Shown piece after piece: positions 1 through 8,334 of a stretch of 64,000 nucleotides of DNA. Under the pieces are notes generated by a model. That model did not search any database, was not told the DNA's origin, and worked only from the letters and a program-made list of their open reading frames with translations. A program made the translations under genes and the position numbers. This stretch comes from Solimonas flava DSM 18980 (GTDB lineage Bacteria; Pseudomonadota; Gammaproteobacteria; Nevskiales; Nevskiaceae), in NCBI RefSeq assembly GCF_000426685.1, contig NZ_AUFV01000003.1, forward strand, positions 310,001-374,000, in the 5' to 3' direction. Each line of letters starts with the position of its first letter. Positions within the stretch are counted from its first letter, which is position 1.

Positions 1-744
1 GAAACCAAGGAGCCGAAGAAGGTCATCCCGAAGGCCTACGTCGGCGGCATCCTGACGCTGGTGGTGCTGGCGTTCGGCGTGATGTTCTTCGCCGGGGGCG
101 TCGGCGACTGGTCGAAGCTGTCGAACATCAACGATCCGCTGCCGCAGGCGATGAAGATCGTCGTCGGCGAATCGAGCGGCTGGCTGCACATGCTGGTGTG
201 GATCGGCCTGTTCGGCCTGATCGCCTCGTTCCACGGCATCATCATGGGCTACTCGCGGCAGATCTTCGCGATGGCGCGCGCCGGCTACCTGCCGGGCTTC
301 TTCGCCACCGTGCACCCGAAGCGCAAGACGCCGCACTGGGCGATCCTCGCCGGCGGCGTGATCGGCATCCTGGCGATCTTCTCGGATACGTTCATCCAGA
401 TCGGCGGCCAGCCGCTGACGGCGAACATCGTCACCATGTCGGTGTTCGGCGCGATCCTGCTCTACATCGTCTCGATGCTGAGCCTGTTCAAGCTGCGCCG
501 CTCCGAGGCGACGCTGGAGCGGCCGTTCAGGGCGCCGTTCTATCCGGTCTTTCCGGCGATCGCGCTGGGCCTCGCCGTCGTGTTCCTGGCGACGATGATC
601 TACTTCAACCAGGTCGTCTTCCTGCTGTTCCTCGGCCTGTTCGCGATCAGCCTCGTGTTCTACTTCCTCAGCAAGAACGCGCGCGCCGAAGCGCTGCAGG
701 CCGACGCCATGCTGAGTGCCGCGCCGGGGCCGGCGCAGGGCTGA
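1..744 (+). CDS. Ethanolamine-type APC permease, C-terminal part (5' end outside window)
   Basis: The reading frame is open from base 1 and has no start in the window, so this is the last 247 codons of a longer gene. The protein is an amino acid-polyamine-organocation family transporter. It begins in a loop with the residues ETKEPKKVIPKAY, the conserved loop of this family, followed by about six hydrophobic membrane segments and the cytoplasmic signature GYSRQIFAMARAGYLPG. These features resemble ethanolamine permeases (Eat/EutP-like), which import ethanolamine through the inner membrane. Substrate choice is inferred from resemblance only. A strong hairpin lies about 110 bp downstream. An AraC-type regulator follows and may control it. 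Confidence 0.8.
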   Translation, partial: ETKEPKKVIPKAYVGGILTLVVLAFGVMFFAGGVGDWSKLSNINDPLPQAMKIVVGESSGWLHMLVWIGLFGLIASFHGIIMGYSRQIFAMARAGYLPGFFATVHPKRKTPHWAILAGGVIGILAIFSDTFIQIGGQPLTANIVTMSVFGAILLYIVSMLSLFKLRRSEATLERPFRAPFYPVFPAIALGLAVVFLATMIYFNQVVFLLFLGLFAISLVFYFLSKNARAEALQADAMLSAAPGPAQG

Positions 745-854
745 ATCGGGCGCTCCCCGGCCGCTGGGTGAAACTCACCCGCGGCCGCCGCTGCCGGCTT
801 GCACGCTTCTTGCTGAATGCAAGACGGTTGCTCGGGGAGTGCTGTAGCGGTATC

Positions 855-880
855 GGGGCCGCGACGGGGGTCGCGGCCCC
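855..880 (+). terminator. Hairpin terminator after the permease
   Basis: A perfect 11-bp stem (GGGGCCGCGAC paired with GTCGCGGCCCC) with a 4-base loop is followed by ATTTTG. The T run is short, but position and stem strength fit a factor-independent terminator for the permease. It ends just before the ribosome binding site of the AraC gene. Confidence 0.65.
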
Positions 881-898
881 ATTTTGCGAGGTGGGCCG

Positions 899-1939
899 AT
901 GCCGATCGCCCGGACTGTGGACGCCGCGCCGCCGCGGCACGTGCTGGCTGCCGCCGCGAGCGGCGTGACGCGTTTCATCGCCGCCGAGGGCGGCGATGCC
1001 GAGCGCGTGCTCGAACGCGCCGGCGTGCCCGCCGAGCGCATCGCCGATCCGCTGCTGCCGCTCGATCTCGGCGCCTACTGCGCGATGATGGAGCTGGCCG
1101 CCGCCGATACCGGCGACGCCAATTTCGGTCTGCGCTTCGGCCAGCAGTTCGAGCCCGAGCAGCTCGGCCTGATCGGCCATATCGCGCTCGCCGCGCCGAC
1201 GCTCGGCGCCGCGCTCGACGCCTTCGCCGGGTTGTTCCCGTTCCACCAGCAGGTCACCGAAACGTGCTTTGCGCGCAACGGCGACACGCTGCGCCTCGAA
1301 TACCGCATTCTCGACGGCCGCATCGTCGAGCGCCGCCAGGATGCCGAGCTGACGATGGGCATGTTCGCCAACGTGCTGCGCCGCTGTCTGGGCCGCGACT
1401 GGGCGCCGGACGAGGTGCAGTTCGAGCATCCGCAGCCGGGCGACACCCGCGAACACCGCCAGGCCTTCGCCGCGCCGGCGCGCTTCGGTCAGCGCAGCAA
1501 CGCGCTGCTGTTCCGCTGCCGCGATCTCGAGCGACCGATGCCGGGCCGTGATCCGGCCGCCTTCGTCGCGCTGCGCGAGGAACTGCGCCGCGTCGCCGGC
1601 AGCACCGGCGCGCTGGGCTTCATCGACCGCGTGCGCGGCGAAGTGCGCTCGCGGCTGTCCAGCGGCTATCCGCATGTCGACCAGATCGCCGCGGCCCTTG
1701 GCCTCGCGCGCTGGACCCTGCAGCGCCGCCTCGCCGAGCACGGCTGCAGCTATGCCGGGCTGGTCGAGGACGTGCGCCGCGAGCTGGCGACGCGCTATCT
1801 CGCCGAACGCCATCTGCCGGTCGGCGACATCGCCGGCCTGCTCGGCTATTCCGAACTCAGCGCCTTCACGCGCGCCTTCCTGCGCTGGTTCGGTGTGGCG
1901 CCGACGCAGGCGCGCCGCCGGCAGGACGCACCGCTGTAG
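899..1939 (+). CDS. AraC-family transcriptional regulator with arabinose-binding-type N-domain
   Basis: A 346-residue regulator. Residues about 20-200 form the arabinose_bd-like ligand domain seen in OruR/ArgR-like AraC proteins. The last 100 residues hold two helix-turn-helix motifs (DQIAAALGLARWTLQRRL and VGDIAGLLGYSELSAFTRAF). The ATG at 899 is preferred over an upstream TTG at 884 because GAGG sits 8 bases before it. It lies directly downstream of the ethanolamine-type permease in the same direction, so control of ethanolamine uptake is a reasonable inference. EatR-type AraC regulators do this job in pseudomonads. The effector is not visible from sequence. Confidence 0.85.
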   Translation: MPIARTVDAAPPRHVLAAAASGVTRFIAAEGGDAERVLERAGVPAERIADPLLPLDLGAYCAMMELAAADTGDANFGLRFGQQFEPEQLGLIGHIALAAPTLGAALDAFAGLFPFHQQVTETCFARNGDTLRLEYRILDGRIVERRQDAELTMGMFANVLRRCLGRDWAPDEVQFEHPQPGDTREHRQAFAAPARFGQRSNALLFRCRDLERPMPGRDPAAFVALREELRRVAGSTGALGFIDRVRGEVRSRLSSGYPHVDQIAAALGLARWTLQRRLAEHGCSYAGLVEDVRRELATRYLAERHLPVGDIAGLLGYSELSAFTRAFLRWFGVAPTQARRRQDAPL

Positions 1940-2220
1940 GCCAGCGCTTCGAATCGCCGGCGAGCGCTCCGGAACCGGCCGATCCTGCTGCGTGGCCGGA
2001 CCGCTTCGATGAACGCCCTGTCCCGACGAGCGTCGGGAAGACGGAGTCGGTTCGCGCCATGCGCCGCGCCGGCGTTTCCGTCGCCGCTTCGCCCTCGCAC
2101 TCCGCAGGCGCGCCGCACGGCCGCGATCGTCATTCCGGACGCAGCCCTTGGGCGCGCCCGCGTGCGCATGCCAGAATCCGCGCCGCCGAGTCGCGGCGAT
2201 GATTCCGGAGCCTTCAGGCC

Positions 2221-5196
2221 ATGCACGCCTTCCTGACCCTGCTGCGCCGTCGGTGGGTGGCTTTGAGCGTGACGGCCGGCGTGCTGCTGCTGTACACGCT
2301 GCTCGGCTTCCTGCTGGTGCCGCACGTCGCGCGCTCGGCGCTCGGCGACTACGTCGAGCAGCATCTCGGCCGCCACCTCGCGATCGGCGCGCTGCGCTTC
2401 AATCCCTACACCTTCGTGGTTGGCGTCGACGAGCTGAAACTCACCGAGGCGGACGGCACGCCGCTGCTCGGCTTCTCCTCGCTGCGCGTCGATTTCGAGC
2501 CGTGGACCTCGCTGTTCACCCGCTCGATCGCCTTCAAGGAACTGACGCTGGCCGGCCCCGACGTCAACGTCATCCTCGGCGCCGACGGCACGCTCAATCT
2601 CGCCAGGCTCGCGCCGCCGGCGGAGGAAGCGAAGCCGGCCGCAAGCGAAGCGGCGACGATCCCGCGCATCCGCATCGGCGCACTGACGGTCAGCGACGGC
2701 CGTGTCGTCTTCGAGGACCGCAGCCGGCCGCAGCCGTTCCGCACCGAACTCAAGCCGATCCGCTTCGCGCTCACCGATTTCCGCACGATCGCGGACTACC
2801 AGAACGTCTACCGCTTCGACGCGGCGAGCGCCGCCGGCGAGCGCTTCGACTGGTCCGGCCGGTTCACCGTGCAGCCGCTCGCCTCGCAGGGCGATTTCGG
2901 TGTGCACGGCCTGCTCGCCACGACCATCGCCGACTATCTGCAGGATCAGCTGCCGGTGCAGCTGCGCTCCGGCAGTGTCGATCTGAACGGGCACTACACG
3001 TTCGCGCTGCAGCCGGCGCTCGACGTCGGCGTGACGCTGCCGGCGATCACGCTGCGTGACGTCGCCGTCGCCGCGCACGATGCCGGCGACGGCGCGCCGC
3101 CGGTCGCCGTCCGGCAGCTCGGCATCGATACGCTGGCCTTCTCGCTCGCGCGTCGCGAGCTGACGATCAAGGCCGTCAACATCGACGGTGCGAAGCTCGA
3201 CGTGCGTCGCGAGCGCGACGGCAGCCTCAATCTGATGAAGCTCGCCGGCGGCGGCAAACTACCCGCCGCTTCGTCCGCGCCTGCCCCGGCCCCGGGCGCG
3301 GCGCCGGCACCTGAGCCCGCCGCCCCCGCCGCCAACGGGGCGACAGCCGCGCCGACCGGCGCGCCGGCGCCGGCGCCGGCGATGCGCATCGCCGTCGCGC
3401 GCGTGCAGCTCAACGACGCCGCCGTCGGCTTCGAGGACCGCACGACGCGCCCGGCGGCGCACTTCACGCTGGCGCCGATCACGGCGAGCGTCGACGGCTA
3501 CCGCAGCGATACGGACGCCACGCTCGATGTCGACGCGAAACTGGGCATCGACGGCCGCTCGCAACTGTCGGTGCACGGTAGGACGCGGCTGCAGCCGCTG
3601 AGCGCGCAGCTCGCGCTGCAGCTCGACGGCTTCTCGCTCGCGTCCGTGCAGCCCTACGTCGCGCAGGCGACCAACGCGACCGTGCGCAGTGGCGTGCTGG
3701 CCGTCAAAGGCGATCTCGACCTCGCGCAGGCGGCGGACGGCACGATGCCGCTGCGCTTTCGCGGCGGCGTGAAGGTCGACGACTTCCGCGCCAGCGGCAG
3801 CGGCAGCGGCGAAGGCAGCAAGGCGCACGACGATTTCGCACGCTGGCAGCAGCTGGCGATCGACGGCCTCGATTTCTCGCTGGCGCCCGACAGGCTCGGC
3901 ATCGAGCGCGTCACGCTGACGCGGCCCTACGGTCGCGTCGTCATCAATCCCGACCAGACACTCAACGTCGCGCAGATCCTCAAGCCGGCGTCGCCGGCCG
4001 CCGCGAACGCCGCACCGCCGCCGAAGACGGCGCAGACGGCGAAGAACGGCGCCGCCGGCGCTTCGATGCCGATCCGCATCAAGGAAATCCGCATCAACGA
4101 CGGCTCGGCCTTCTTTGCCGACCGCTCGATCGAGCCCTCGTTCGCCGCCGGCATCGTGCGGCTGCGCGGCAGCGTGAAGAACCTGTCGAGCGATCCGCAG
4201 GCGCGCGCGACGATCACGCTCGACGGCCAGGTCGACCGTTATTCGCCGGTCGAGATCCGCGGCACCTCGAGCTTGCTCGCCGCGACCGAGTACACGGACG
4301 TGACGCTCGCCTTCCGCAACATGGAACTCACCACGTTCAATCCGTACTCCGGCAAGTTCGCCGGCTACAACATCGCCAAGGGCAAGTTGACGACGGAGCT
4401 GTCGTACAAGATCCACCAGCGCGAACTCGAAGCCGAGCACCACGTGATCGTCGACCAGCTCGAATTCGGCGAGGCGACCAACTCCAAGGACGCCGCGCCG
4501 CTGCCGATCAAGCTGGCCGTGGCGCTGCTCAAGGATCGCAACGGCATCATCGATCTCGAACTGCCGGTGCGCGGCAACCTCGACGATCCGGACTTCAAGT
4601 ACGGCAAGATCGTCTGGAAAGTGCTCGGCAACATCGTGACGAAGATCGTCACGGCGCCGTTCGCCGCGCTCGGCGCGCTGTTCGGCGGCGGCGAGGAGCT
4701 GTCGTACGTCGACTTCCCGGCCGGCGCAGCGACGCTGACGCCGCGCGCCGCCGGCAAGCTGGAGACGCTGGCCAGGGCGCTGATCGAGCGGCCGCAGCTC
4801 AAGCTCGACGTGCCGGCGGTCGCCGGCGAGCGCGACCGCGACGCGCTGGCGCGCAGCGCGCTCGCCGCGCGGCTGCCGGCCGATCTCGCTGACGACAAGG
4901 CGCGCCTGCGTGCCTTCGAGAAACTGCACAAGGAGCTGCTGAAGCAGTCGGTGAAATATCCGGACGGCACCGAGGAGACCGCGGCGCGCATCGCCTATGT
5001 CGAGCCGCTGCTGCTCGCCGCGCTGGCGCCGCCGGATGAGGCCCTGCAGAATCTCGCGCGACAACGTGCGGCGGCGGTGCAGGCGGCCTTGCTGGCGCAT
5101 CCGGAGCTGAACGCCGAACGCATCTTTGTCACCACCGGCGAGCCGCCGGCCGCCGGCGACGACGGCCTGGTGCGATTGACGATGAAGCTGCGCTGA
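2221..5196 (+). CDS. DUF748 / AsmA-like envelope protein
   Basis: A 991-residue protein with one N-terminal membrane anchor (residues about 12-35) and a long periplasmic part built of repeated beta-rich segments (IRINDGSAFFADRS, VQLNDAAVGFEDRT, LTVSDGRVVFEDRS), the hallmark of DUF748 in the AsmA/TamB group. An Ala/Pro-rich linker lies near residues 345-385. The C-terminal part (from about 830) ends in an OmpA-like segment, SYVDFPAGAATLTPRAAGKL. Members of this group are thought to span the periplasm and help lipid transport or outer-membrane assembly; the exact role here is not known. The 281 bp before it hold no recognisable gene or site. Confidence 0.85.
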   Translation: MHAFLTLLRRRWVALSVTAGVLLLYTLLGFLLVPHVARSALGDYVEQHLGRHLAIGALRFNPYTFVVGVDELKLTEADGTPLLGFSSLRVDFEPWTSLFTRSIAFKELTLAGPDVNVILGADGTLNLARLAPPAEEAKPAASEAATIPRIRIGALTVSDGRVVFEDRSRPQPFRTELKPIRFALTDFRTIADYQNVYRFDAASAAGERFDWSGRFTVQPLASQGDFGVHGLLATTIADYLQDQLPVQLRSGSVDLNGHYTFALQPALDVGVTLPAITLRDVAVAAHDAGDGAPPVAVRQLGIDTLAFSLARRELTIKAVNIDGAKLDVRRERDGSLNLMKLAGGGKLPAASSAPAPAPGAAPAPEPAAPAANGATAAPTGAPAPAPAMRIAVARVQLNDAAVGFEDRTTRPAAHFTLAPITASVDGYRSDTDATLDVDAKLGIDGRSQLSVHGRTRLQPLSAQLALQLDGFSLASVQPYVAQATNATVRSGVLAVKGDLDLAQAADGTMPLRFRGGVKVDDFRASGSGSGEGSKAHDDFARWQQLAIDGLDFSLAPDRLGIERVTLTRPYGRVVINPDQTLNVAQILKPASPAAANAAPPPKTAQTAKNGAAGASMPIRIKEIRINDGSAFFADRSIEPSFAAGIVRLRGSVKNLSSDPQARATITLDGQVDRYSPVEIRGTSSLLAATEYTDVTLAFRNMELTTFNPYSGKFAGYNIAKGKLTTELSYKIHQRELEAEHHVIVDQLEFGEATNSKDAAPLPIKLAVALLKDRNGIIDLELPVRGNLDDPDFKYGKIVWKVLGNIVTKIVTAPFAALGALFGGGEELSYVDFPAGAATLTPRAAGKLETLARALIERPQLKLDVPAVAGERDRDALARSALAARLPADLADDKARLRAFEKLHKELLKQSVKYPDGTEETAARIAYVEPLLLAALAPPDEALQNLARQRAAAVQAALLAHPELNAERIFVTTGEPPAAGDDGLVRLTMKLR

Positions 5197-5242
5197 GGCT
5201 CGCCCGGCAACGAACCAGACGACCGACACCAGGAGGGCGACG

Positions 5243-5710
5243 ATGGGTCAATACACCGCCGAAGTGCTGTGGACGCGCGACGGGCAGGATTTTCTCGACA
5301 ACCGCTACAGCCGCCGCCATGTGTTGCGTTTCGACGGCGGCGTCGAGCTGCCGGGCTCGTCGTCGCCGCTGGTCGTGCCGCTGCCCTGGTCGGACGCCGC
5401 CGCGGTCGATCCGGAGGAGCTGTTCGTCGCCTCGCTGGCGAGCTGTCACATGCTGTGGTTCCTGTCGATCGCCGCCAAGCATGGCTTTCGCGTCGAGCGC
5501 TACGCCGACGCCGCCAGTGGCGTGATGGCGCGCGACGGCCAGCGGCGCTTCGCGATGACCGTCGTCACGCTGCGCCCCGCGGTGACGTTCAGCGACGAGC
5601 GCCGGCCGACGCGCGACACGCTGCTGGCGATGCACCACGAGGCGCACGAGCAATGCTTCATCGCCAACTCGGTGAAGACAGAGGTGCGCTGCGAGCCGGT
5701 GGTCGACTAG
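5243..5710 (+). CDS. OsmC-family peroxiredoxin-like protein
   Basis: A 155-residue OsmC-type protein. The two redox cysteines are visible in LASCHMLWFL and in EQCFIANSVKTEV. Family members reduce organic hydroperoxides in the cytoplasm. The start is supported by AGGAGG seven bases upstream of ATG. It lies 46 bp after the DUF748 gene and could be co-transcribed. The subtype (OsmC rather than Ohr) is judged only from the spacing and the N-terminal sequence. Confidence 0.85.
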   Translation: MGQYTAEVLWTRDGQDFLDNRYSRRHVLRFDGGVELPGSSSPLVVPLPWSDAAAVDPEELFVASLASCHMLWFLSIAAKHGFRVERYADAASGVMARDGQRRFAMTVVTLRPAVTFSDERRPTRDTLLAMHHEAHEQCFIANSVKTEVRCEPVVD

Positions 5711-5828
5711 CGTCGACGGGTGAGTCCCGGCGGCGTCGATCCGCCGCTGCAAAGTCGGCGGAAGGTCGAGGCGCGGAGCGGCGTTCGCGCCGGCTCAGCG
5801 CAGATACGGCATCGCACGTCAGCGTGCC

Positions 5829-5853
5829 GGGGGCGCCGGCGCAGGCCGCCCCC
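5829..5853. terminator. Hairpin between convergent osmC and Rieske oxygenase genes
   Basis: GGGGGCG and CGCCCCC form a 7-bp GC stem around an 11-base loop in the 273-bp gap between two convergent genes. There is no clear T run on either side. It may act as a two-way terminator. Nothing else is recognisable in this gap. Confidence 0.35.
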
Positions 5854-5983
5854 GTGGTCTGGATGCGCTCCGCCGCATCGCTACCCGAACGCGGGTTTCA
5901 CGGGCATCGACGATGCACTCGTTGTTCTGAACAGACGATGCCAGGCAGACGGACGTGTCCGCATGCGTGCGCATCGGCCATGC

Positions 5984-7063
5984 TCACGCGGCGCCGGAGA
6001 CGCGAGGCTCGGCGCTCGACGCGGCTCGCTCGGTTTCGATCATCCGCTTCAGGATGCGGCGGACTCGAACAGGACCTCCGTCCGAACTGATCAGAACCGG
6101 ATTCAGGCTGAAGAGGTCCGGCGTGCCCATCCGCTTCTGCACGGCATCGAGGACGGGGCCGTCCTCGTCGACGAAAGCATCATGCATGCCGGTGATCTTC
6201 ATGCGGTTGTAGTCCGCGTCTTCTTCGAAGTGGTTGCGGCGCGTGGCAAAGAAGTAATGCGTAGTGCTGTCCGTTTCCGGTGTGCACGTGTGCAGGTCGT
6301 ACTGGCTGGTGCAGGTATCGTGGGTCAGCGGAGCGCTCGGATCCTGCGTGGCGCCGATCGTCAGCTGGATGTGGGTCGGTGCGCGCCAGGCGACCCTCAC
6401 AAAATGCCGGGCGCTGGCGCCGGGTTCCGGCAGGAACGCGTTGAAGATCATGATGGGGGGCGTCTGTTCCCACTGCCAGTGCACGCTGATCTCGCCGTCC
6501 GCTTCCTGCAGTTTTGGAATCTTCGGCGAGAGCTGCCCGCGCGTGGAGATGATCTCGCCGTGGAGGTGATCGACGTGCGACAGGTCCATGACGTTGTCGG
6601 TGATCAGCTCGTAATGGCATGGGCGGCGCATGTAGGTATGTGCGACGCCGTTCGGATGGCCGCGATCGAGCGGACCGTAGTCGGGCAGCGCCGAAGCATC
6701 GGCCGGTACGTCGCCCATCCAGATCCAGATGAAGCCGTAACGTTCGATCAGGGGAAAGGTGCGGACCTTCGCCGCTGCGGGAATGGCGCCATTGCCGTGC
6801 GGATTGTGGACGCACTGCCCAGCGGTATTGAACCGCAAGCCGTGGTACGGGCAGACCACGTTGTCGCCGTCGCGATGTCCCATCGACAGCGGCGAGAAGC
6901 GGTGCGGACAGCGGTCATGCAGCGCGACGGCCGCGCCGTCGCGCTGGCGATACATCACCACCGGCGTGTCGAGCAGGGTTCGCGCGAACAGCTTCTCGCT
7001 TTCCAGTTCGCTCGACAGCGCGGCGACATACCAGGTGTTGAGCAAGTATTTTCCGTTGTGCAT
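5984..7063 (-). CDS. Rieske non-haem iron oxygenase, VanA-type O-demethylase large subunit
   Basis: A 359-residue oxygenase. The Rieske cluster ligands are CPHR near residue 47 and CPYHG about 18 residues later. The mononuclear iron site is the motif DLSHVDHLHG near residue 165. Length and layout match vanillate O-demethylase VanA and toluenesulfonate monooxygenase TsaM, which are single-component oxygenases fed by a separate reductase. The start at 7063 has GAGGAGA upstream; the longer open frame has no family sequence before it. It is the second gene after its reductase, expressed from a sigma54 promoter. Likely role: oxidative demethylation or hydroxylation of a methoxylated or methylated aromatic. 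The substrate is not determined. Confidence 0.85.
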   Translation of the reverse strand: MHNGKYLLNTWYVAALSSELESEKLFARTLLDTPVVMYRQRDGAAVALHDRCPHRFSPLSMGHRDGDNVVCPYHGLRFNTAGQCVHNPHGNGAIPAAAKVRTFPLIERYGFIWIWMGDVPADASALPDYGPLDRGHPNGVAHTYMRRPCHYELITDNVMDLSHVDHLHGEIISTRGQLSPKIPKLQEADGEISVHWQWEQTPPIMIFNAFLPEPGASARHFVRVAWRAPTHIQLTIGATQDPSAPLTHDTCTSQYDLHTCTPETDSTTHYFFATRRNHFEEDADYNRMKITGMHDAFVDEDGPVLDAVQKRMGTPDLFSLNPVLISSDGGPVRVRRILKRMIETERAASSAEPRVSGAA

Positions 7064-7142
7064 GGGGTCTCCTCGAGGTATTTGCGGCTTCTGGTGCTGA
7101 TCCACGGGCGCCGCCGGCGTGCGCGCCGCGCAAGAAAATCGC

Positions 7143-8114
7143 TTACAGGTCGACGACCAGCCGGGCGCTTCGGGCGCGAGAACAACAGGGCGTGAACCGG
7201 TCATTGCACGCGCGCTCGTCCTCGGTCAGGAACACGTCCCGGTGCTCCGGCTGCCCCTCCAGCACGCGCGTGATGCAGGTTCCGCAGATGCCCTGCTCGC
7301 AGGAGACCGGCACTTGCACGCCCGCTTCTCTCAAGACGTCGAGAACCGACTGCTCCGTGGCGACCCGCAGGACGCGGCCGGAGCGCGCCAGCACCAGTTC
7401 GAATGCGTCGCCTGCGCGATCCGCGACATCAGCCGAAAACCGCTCGGCGTGAATATTCGATTCCGGCCAGCCGGCGGCTCTGGCGCGGCCCATGACGTGG
7501 TCCATGAAGCCGCCGGGCCCGCAGACGTAGAGATCCAGGTCTTTCGCGGGCGAAGCCAGCAGCGCATCGGTATCCAGACGGCCGTCCTGCGGGGCGTCGT
7601 CGTAATAGAAGCGGACGTGATCGGCGTAGGCCGCGCTTCCTAGGCGGTCACGGTAGGCGGCGCGGCTGGCCGAGCGGCAGCAATAGTGCAGCTCGAAAGC
7701 TTTGCCGGCGGCGTGCAGCGTGTCCGCCATCGAAATGATCGGCGTGATCCCGATGCCTCCAGCGACCAGCAGGCTTCGCCGTGCCCCGGCAACCAGACGG
7801 AACAGATTGCGCGGGGCGCCGATCGTCAGGACCTGGCCTTCATGCAAGTCCTCGTGCACGCAGATCGATCCGCCTCGACCACCGGGATCGAGCAGTACGC
7901 CGAGTTCGTAGGTGCGCCCGGTCGGTGCGTTGCTGAGCGAGTACTGCCTGACCAGGCCGTTCGGCAGGTGCAGATCGATATGGGCGCCGGCATCGGCGGC
8001 CGCCAGCGGCTCGCCGTCAATGCGTTCCAGTGTGAGTCCCAGGATGCCGTCGGCCAGCATCCGGCGCCTGATGATGCGCGCCTGCGTGGTCGCGGCGATC
8101 GGTGAATCCGACAT
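7143..8114 (-). CDS. VanB-type oxidoreductase: FMN/NAD reductase with C-terminal 2Fe-2S ferredoxin
   Basis: A 323-residue electron-transfer partner for the oxygenase downstream. Residues about 10-105 form the flavin domain, with the motif RQYSLSNAP. Residues about 110-215 form the NAD domain, with [11 protein letters not shown]. The C-terminal plant-type ferredoxin has CEQGICGTC (C-x4-C-x2-C) and a later Cys. This order is diagnostic of the phthalate dioxygenase reductase/VanB family. The start is supported by AGGAGGAGAGG just before ATG. The gap to the oxygenase start is about 80 bases, so the pair is one operon. Confidence 0.88.
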   Translation of the reverse strand: MSDSPIAATTQARIIRRRMLADGILGLTLERIDGEPLAAADAGAHIDLHLPNGLVRQYSLSNAPTGRTYELGVLLDPGGRGGSICVHEDLHEGQVLTIGAPRNLFRLVAGARRSLLVAGGIGITPIISMADTLHAAGKAFELHYCCRSASRAAYRDRLGSAAYADHVRFYYDDAPQDGRLDTDALLASPAKDLDLYVCGPGGFMDHVMGRARAAGWPESNIHAERFSADVADRAGDAFELVLARSGRVLRVATEQSVLDVLREAGVQVPVSCEQGICGTCITRVLEGQPEHRDVFLTEDERACNDRFTPCCSRARSARLVVDL

Positions 8115-8165
8115 CCTCTCCTCCTGCTGTCATGGCGCCATCGACGAGCGCCTGCCGGAGAGGGA

Positions 8166-8180
8166 GCAAGAGCGAGGCCA
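8166..8180 (-). promoter_or_regulatory. Sigma54 (-24/-12) promoter of the Rieske oxygenase operon
   Basis: Read on the minus strand the site is TGGCCTCGCTCTTGC: TGGC, seven bases, TTGC. The GG and GC are separated by exactly 10 bases as required. It lies 52 bases upstream of the reductase ATG, giving a predicted start of transcription near 8154. A sigma54-dependent activator is encoded divergently next to it, which strengthens the call. Confidence 0.75.
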
Positions 8181-8266
8181 TCCGGCCTGGTTCGTTGAGA
8201 GTCCTTATAAAACAATGAATTGGATTGTCGGTCTCGGCGGCCGCGCGGTGCGTGCCTGAAAAGATC

Positions 8267-8320
8267 GTCTGAAATCAGCAACAATGGCTTTCTGATTTCA
8301 GACAACTTTTTGAAATCAAG
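8267..8320. promoter_or_regulatory. Candidate enhancer: 12-bp inverted repeat plus a third half-site
   Basis: GTCTGAAATCAG at 8267-8278 and its exact reverse complement at 8292-8303 are 25 bp apart centre to centre. A third partial copy, TGAAATCAAG, lies at 8311-8320, directly before the regulator gene. The dyad sits about 110-150 bp upstream of the predicted sigma54 start point, the usual place for an XylR/DmpR activator site. It also overlaps where the activator's own promoter should be, so autoregulation is likely. Confidence 0.65.
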
Positions 8321-8334
8321 GAACTCTGTGCGCC

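Noticed and set aside
3280-3385. GC-rich repetitive stretch in the DUF748 gene
   Set aside because: It is an Ala/Pro linker encoded by simple GC-rich codons inside one intact frame, not a separate repeat element.
3259-5229. Long minus-strand open frame of 656 codons
   Set aside because: It is the antisense shadow of the DUF748 gene; the protein is Arg-rich low-complexity sequence with no family and no ribosome site.
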